Origin: Chloroflexota bacterium
Lineage (GTDB): Bacteria > Chloroflexota > Anaerolineae > Anaerolineales > Villigracilaceae
Direction: 5' to 3'
DNA: 7,156 nucleotides
Assembly: GCA_021823555.1 (NCBI GenBank)
Contig: JAKANW010000141.1
Coordinates: 1-7,156, forward strand
The translations under genes and the position numbers were made by a program. Under the pieces are notes generated by a model. That model was not told where the DNA came from. It worked only from the letters and a program-made list of their open reading frames with translations, and did not search any database. This document shows, one piece after another, positions 5,886 through 7,156 of the stretch (within the stretch, counting starts at the first letter, position 1; each line of letters begins with the position of its first letter).

Positions 5886-7140
5886 AGAGCGCGTCCCGCA
5901 AAAGGGGACAGGTCATGCAATGACCGCCGCCGCGGCCTTTGCCAAGTTCAAAGCCGGGGATGGTGATGACTTCCACGCCCGCCGCGCGCATTTTGGCGAT
6001 GGTGTGTGTGTTGCGTTCGTATGAGATGACCACGCCCGGTTCGAGCGCGACCGTGTTGTTGGCGTCGTCCCATTGTTCGCGTTCGCTTTGATACTGGTCG
6101 CCGCCGGTCTCGACGACGGTCAACTTGACCTTGAGCGCATCCTCCACTGCGGGCAGGAATCCCTTCTCACGCGTCACGTGGAAGTCGCCAGGCTTCCTGC
6201 CGGGGCGCAGGCTGATGGCCCTGATCTGATGCACCACCTTTGGAAATAACGTGACCTTGTCGCGGTCGAGCAGGGTGAAGACCGTATCGAGGTGCATGTG
6301 GGCGCGGTCTTTGGTCATCACGCAGGCGATGACGCGCTCGGCGCTGCCGCTGGTGAACAGGGCGTCGGCGACCTGCTCAATCATGCTGCCCTGTGTCCGT
6401 TCGGACATGCCGATCAGCACAGCGCCATTGCCGATGGGCAGGACGTCTCCGCCTTCGAGCGAGGAGCGTCCGAAGTTCTGCATGTTGAATTCGCCGTCAG
6501 TCTCGTTGGGATACCAGAAATGGGAACCCGCATCCTTGAACATCGGATGATATTTATAAATGGCGTACATGTTGAGCGACTCGCGCCGGCGCGCAGGCCA
6601 GTACATGGGATTGGCTGAGACGCCGTCGAAGATCCAGCAGGAGGAGTCGCGCGTGAAGAGCGTGTTCGGCAGGGGCGGCAGAAGGAAGGCGTTCATATCG
6701 TCCAGCGCCGCGGCATGGAGCGAGATGCGCGCGAACTCTTTCCAGTCGAGGCCCGCCTCGCCAGCCGTCAGCCCGCCGATCAAATGTTTGGCGAGGAACT
6801 CAGACTCGAGGTCCAGAAGGAAGCGGCGCACTTCATCTACCAATGCCCAGCCGACCGTGTATTCCGTCGCGACCTGTTCGATGATCAGCCGCCGCGCTTC
6901 GTCGCTGGCTTGCAAGGTCTCGGTCAACAAATCCTGCACGTAGAGGACTTCCACGCCGCGCTCGCGCATGACCTGCGTGAACTGGTCGTGCTCCCATTGC
7001 GCGCGCTCGACCCACAGCACATCATCGAAGAGCAGTTCATCGTGGTTGGAGGGAGTCAGCCGCTGAAGGCTCAACTCTGGACGATGAACGATGACCTTGC
7101 GAAGTTTGCCAACCTCTGAATGGACGCCGAATTTTTCCAT
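5884..7140 (-). CDS. arcA: arginine deiminase
   Basis: A 418-residue protein from the preferred start, the same length as Pseudomonas aeruginosa ArcA. It hydrolyses L-arginine to L-citrulline and ammonia in the cytoplasm, the first step of the arginine deiminase pathway. The guanidino-modifying enzyme fold shows all key motifs: [11 protein letters not shown] with Asp165, SLEGGDVL with Glu229 and Asp232, MHLDTVFT with His283 and Asp285, and the C-terminal GGGHCMTCP with nucleophile Cys408. An ATG at 7146 lies in frame but abuts the AAAGGAG ribosome binding site with no spacing; the ATG at 7140 has a 6-nt spacing and is chosen. It is convergent with the formate dehydrogenase operon and shares its terminator. 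No arcB, arcC or arcD lies downstream, so any pathway partners would have to be beyond the right edge or elsewhere. The role could be ATP generation by arginine fermentation, acid tolerance or nitrogen supply; the window does not decide. Confidence 0.95.
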   Translation of the reverse strand: MEKFGVHSEVGKLRKVIVHRPELSLQRLTPSNHDELLFDDVLWVERAQWEHDQFTQVMRERGVEVLYVQDLLTETLQASDEARRLIIEQVATEYTVGWALVDEVRRFLLDLESEFLAKHLIGGLTAGEAGLDWKEFARISLHAAALDDMNAFLLPPLPNTLFTRDSSCWIFDGVSANPMYWPARRRESLNMYAIYKYHPMFKDAGSHFWYPNETDGEFNMQNFGRSSLEGGDVLPIGNGAVLIGMSERTQGSMIEQVADALFTSGSAERVIACVMTKDRAHMHLDTVFTLLDRDKVTLFPKVVHQIRAISLRPGRKPGDFHVTREKGFLPAVEDALKVKLTVVETGGDQYQSEREQWDDANNTVALEPGVVISYERNTHTIAKMRAAGVEVITIPGFELGKGRGGGHCMTCPLLRDAL

Positions 7141-7146
7141 GCTCAT

Positions 7147-7153
7147 CTCCTTT
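7147..7153 (-). promoter_or_regulatory. ribosome binding site of arginine deiminase
   Basis: The minus strand reads AAAGGAG, then ATGAGC, then ATG. The spacing is 6 nt to the ATG at 7140 but 0 nt to the ATG at 7146, which favours the shorter, 418-residue protein. Confidence 0.8.
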
Positions 7154-7156
7154 GGA

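Noticed and set aside
3686..7140. A functional formate-arginine system linking the dehydrogenase and arginine deiminase
   Set aside because: The genes are convergent, separated by a terminator and share no intermediate; proximity alone does not support a link.

Overview
The window reads as a stretch of bacterial chromosome with moderate-to-high GC, most likely from an anaerobe or facultative anaerobe. The protein style (a NuoE/NuoF fusion beside a Cys-type formate dehydrogenase, plus an arginine deiminase) and the intergenic GTTTGAAGG-type and CCCCTTTCC-type repeats remind me of Chloroflexota (Anaerolineae). That placement is an impression, not a demonstration. There is no sign of phage, transposase, CRISPR array, tRNA or rRNA.

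Layout, left to right. (1) The last 23 codons of an unidentified plus-strand gene end at 73. They overlap, stop to stop, a minus-strand class I SAM-dependent methyltransferase (70-924). (2) A 165-bp AT-richer divergent spacer (925-1089) holds a good sigma-70-like promoter. Its -35 box lies inside a perfect 14-bp palindrome. (3) A three-gene plus-strand operon (1090-5845) encodes what looks like a soluble NAD(+)-dependent formate dehydrogenase: a NuoE-NuoF fusion diaphorase subunit, a small HoxU/NuoG-N-like iron-sulfur subunit, and an FdhF-like bis-MGD catalytic subunit using Cys. Both intergenic gaps in the operon contain inverted repeats able to fold in RNA. (4) A strong hairpin with a T-run (about 5850-5885) ends the operon and probably also serves the convergent gene. 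(5) A complete minus-strand arginine deiminase (5884-7140) closes the window, with its ribosome binding site just inside the right edge.

How the genes work together: the catalytic subunit would oxidise formate to CO2 at Mo/W-bis-MGD (or run in reverse). Electrons would pass through its own [4Fe-4S] cluster, then the [4Fe-4S] and [2Fe-2S] clusters of the small subunit, then the clusters and FMN of the NuoEF fusion to NAD(+). The small subunit lacks every ligand of the His-Cys [4Fe-4S] cluster usual in NuoG/HoxU/FdsA relatives, which is the most interesting protein-level observation. The methyltransferase and arginine deiminase are separately transcribed neighbours with no demonstrable link to formate metabolism. 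I see no clearly unprecedented system. The items worth a second look are the subunit architecture, the missing cluster, the palindrome over the promoter and the folded intergenic repeats.
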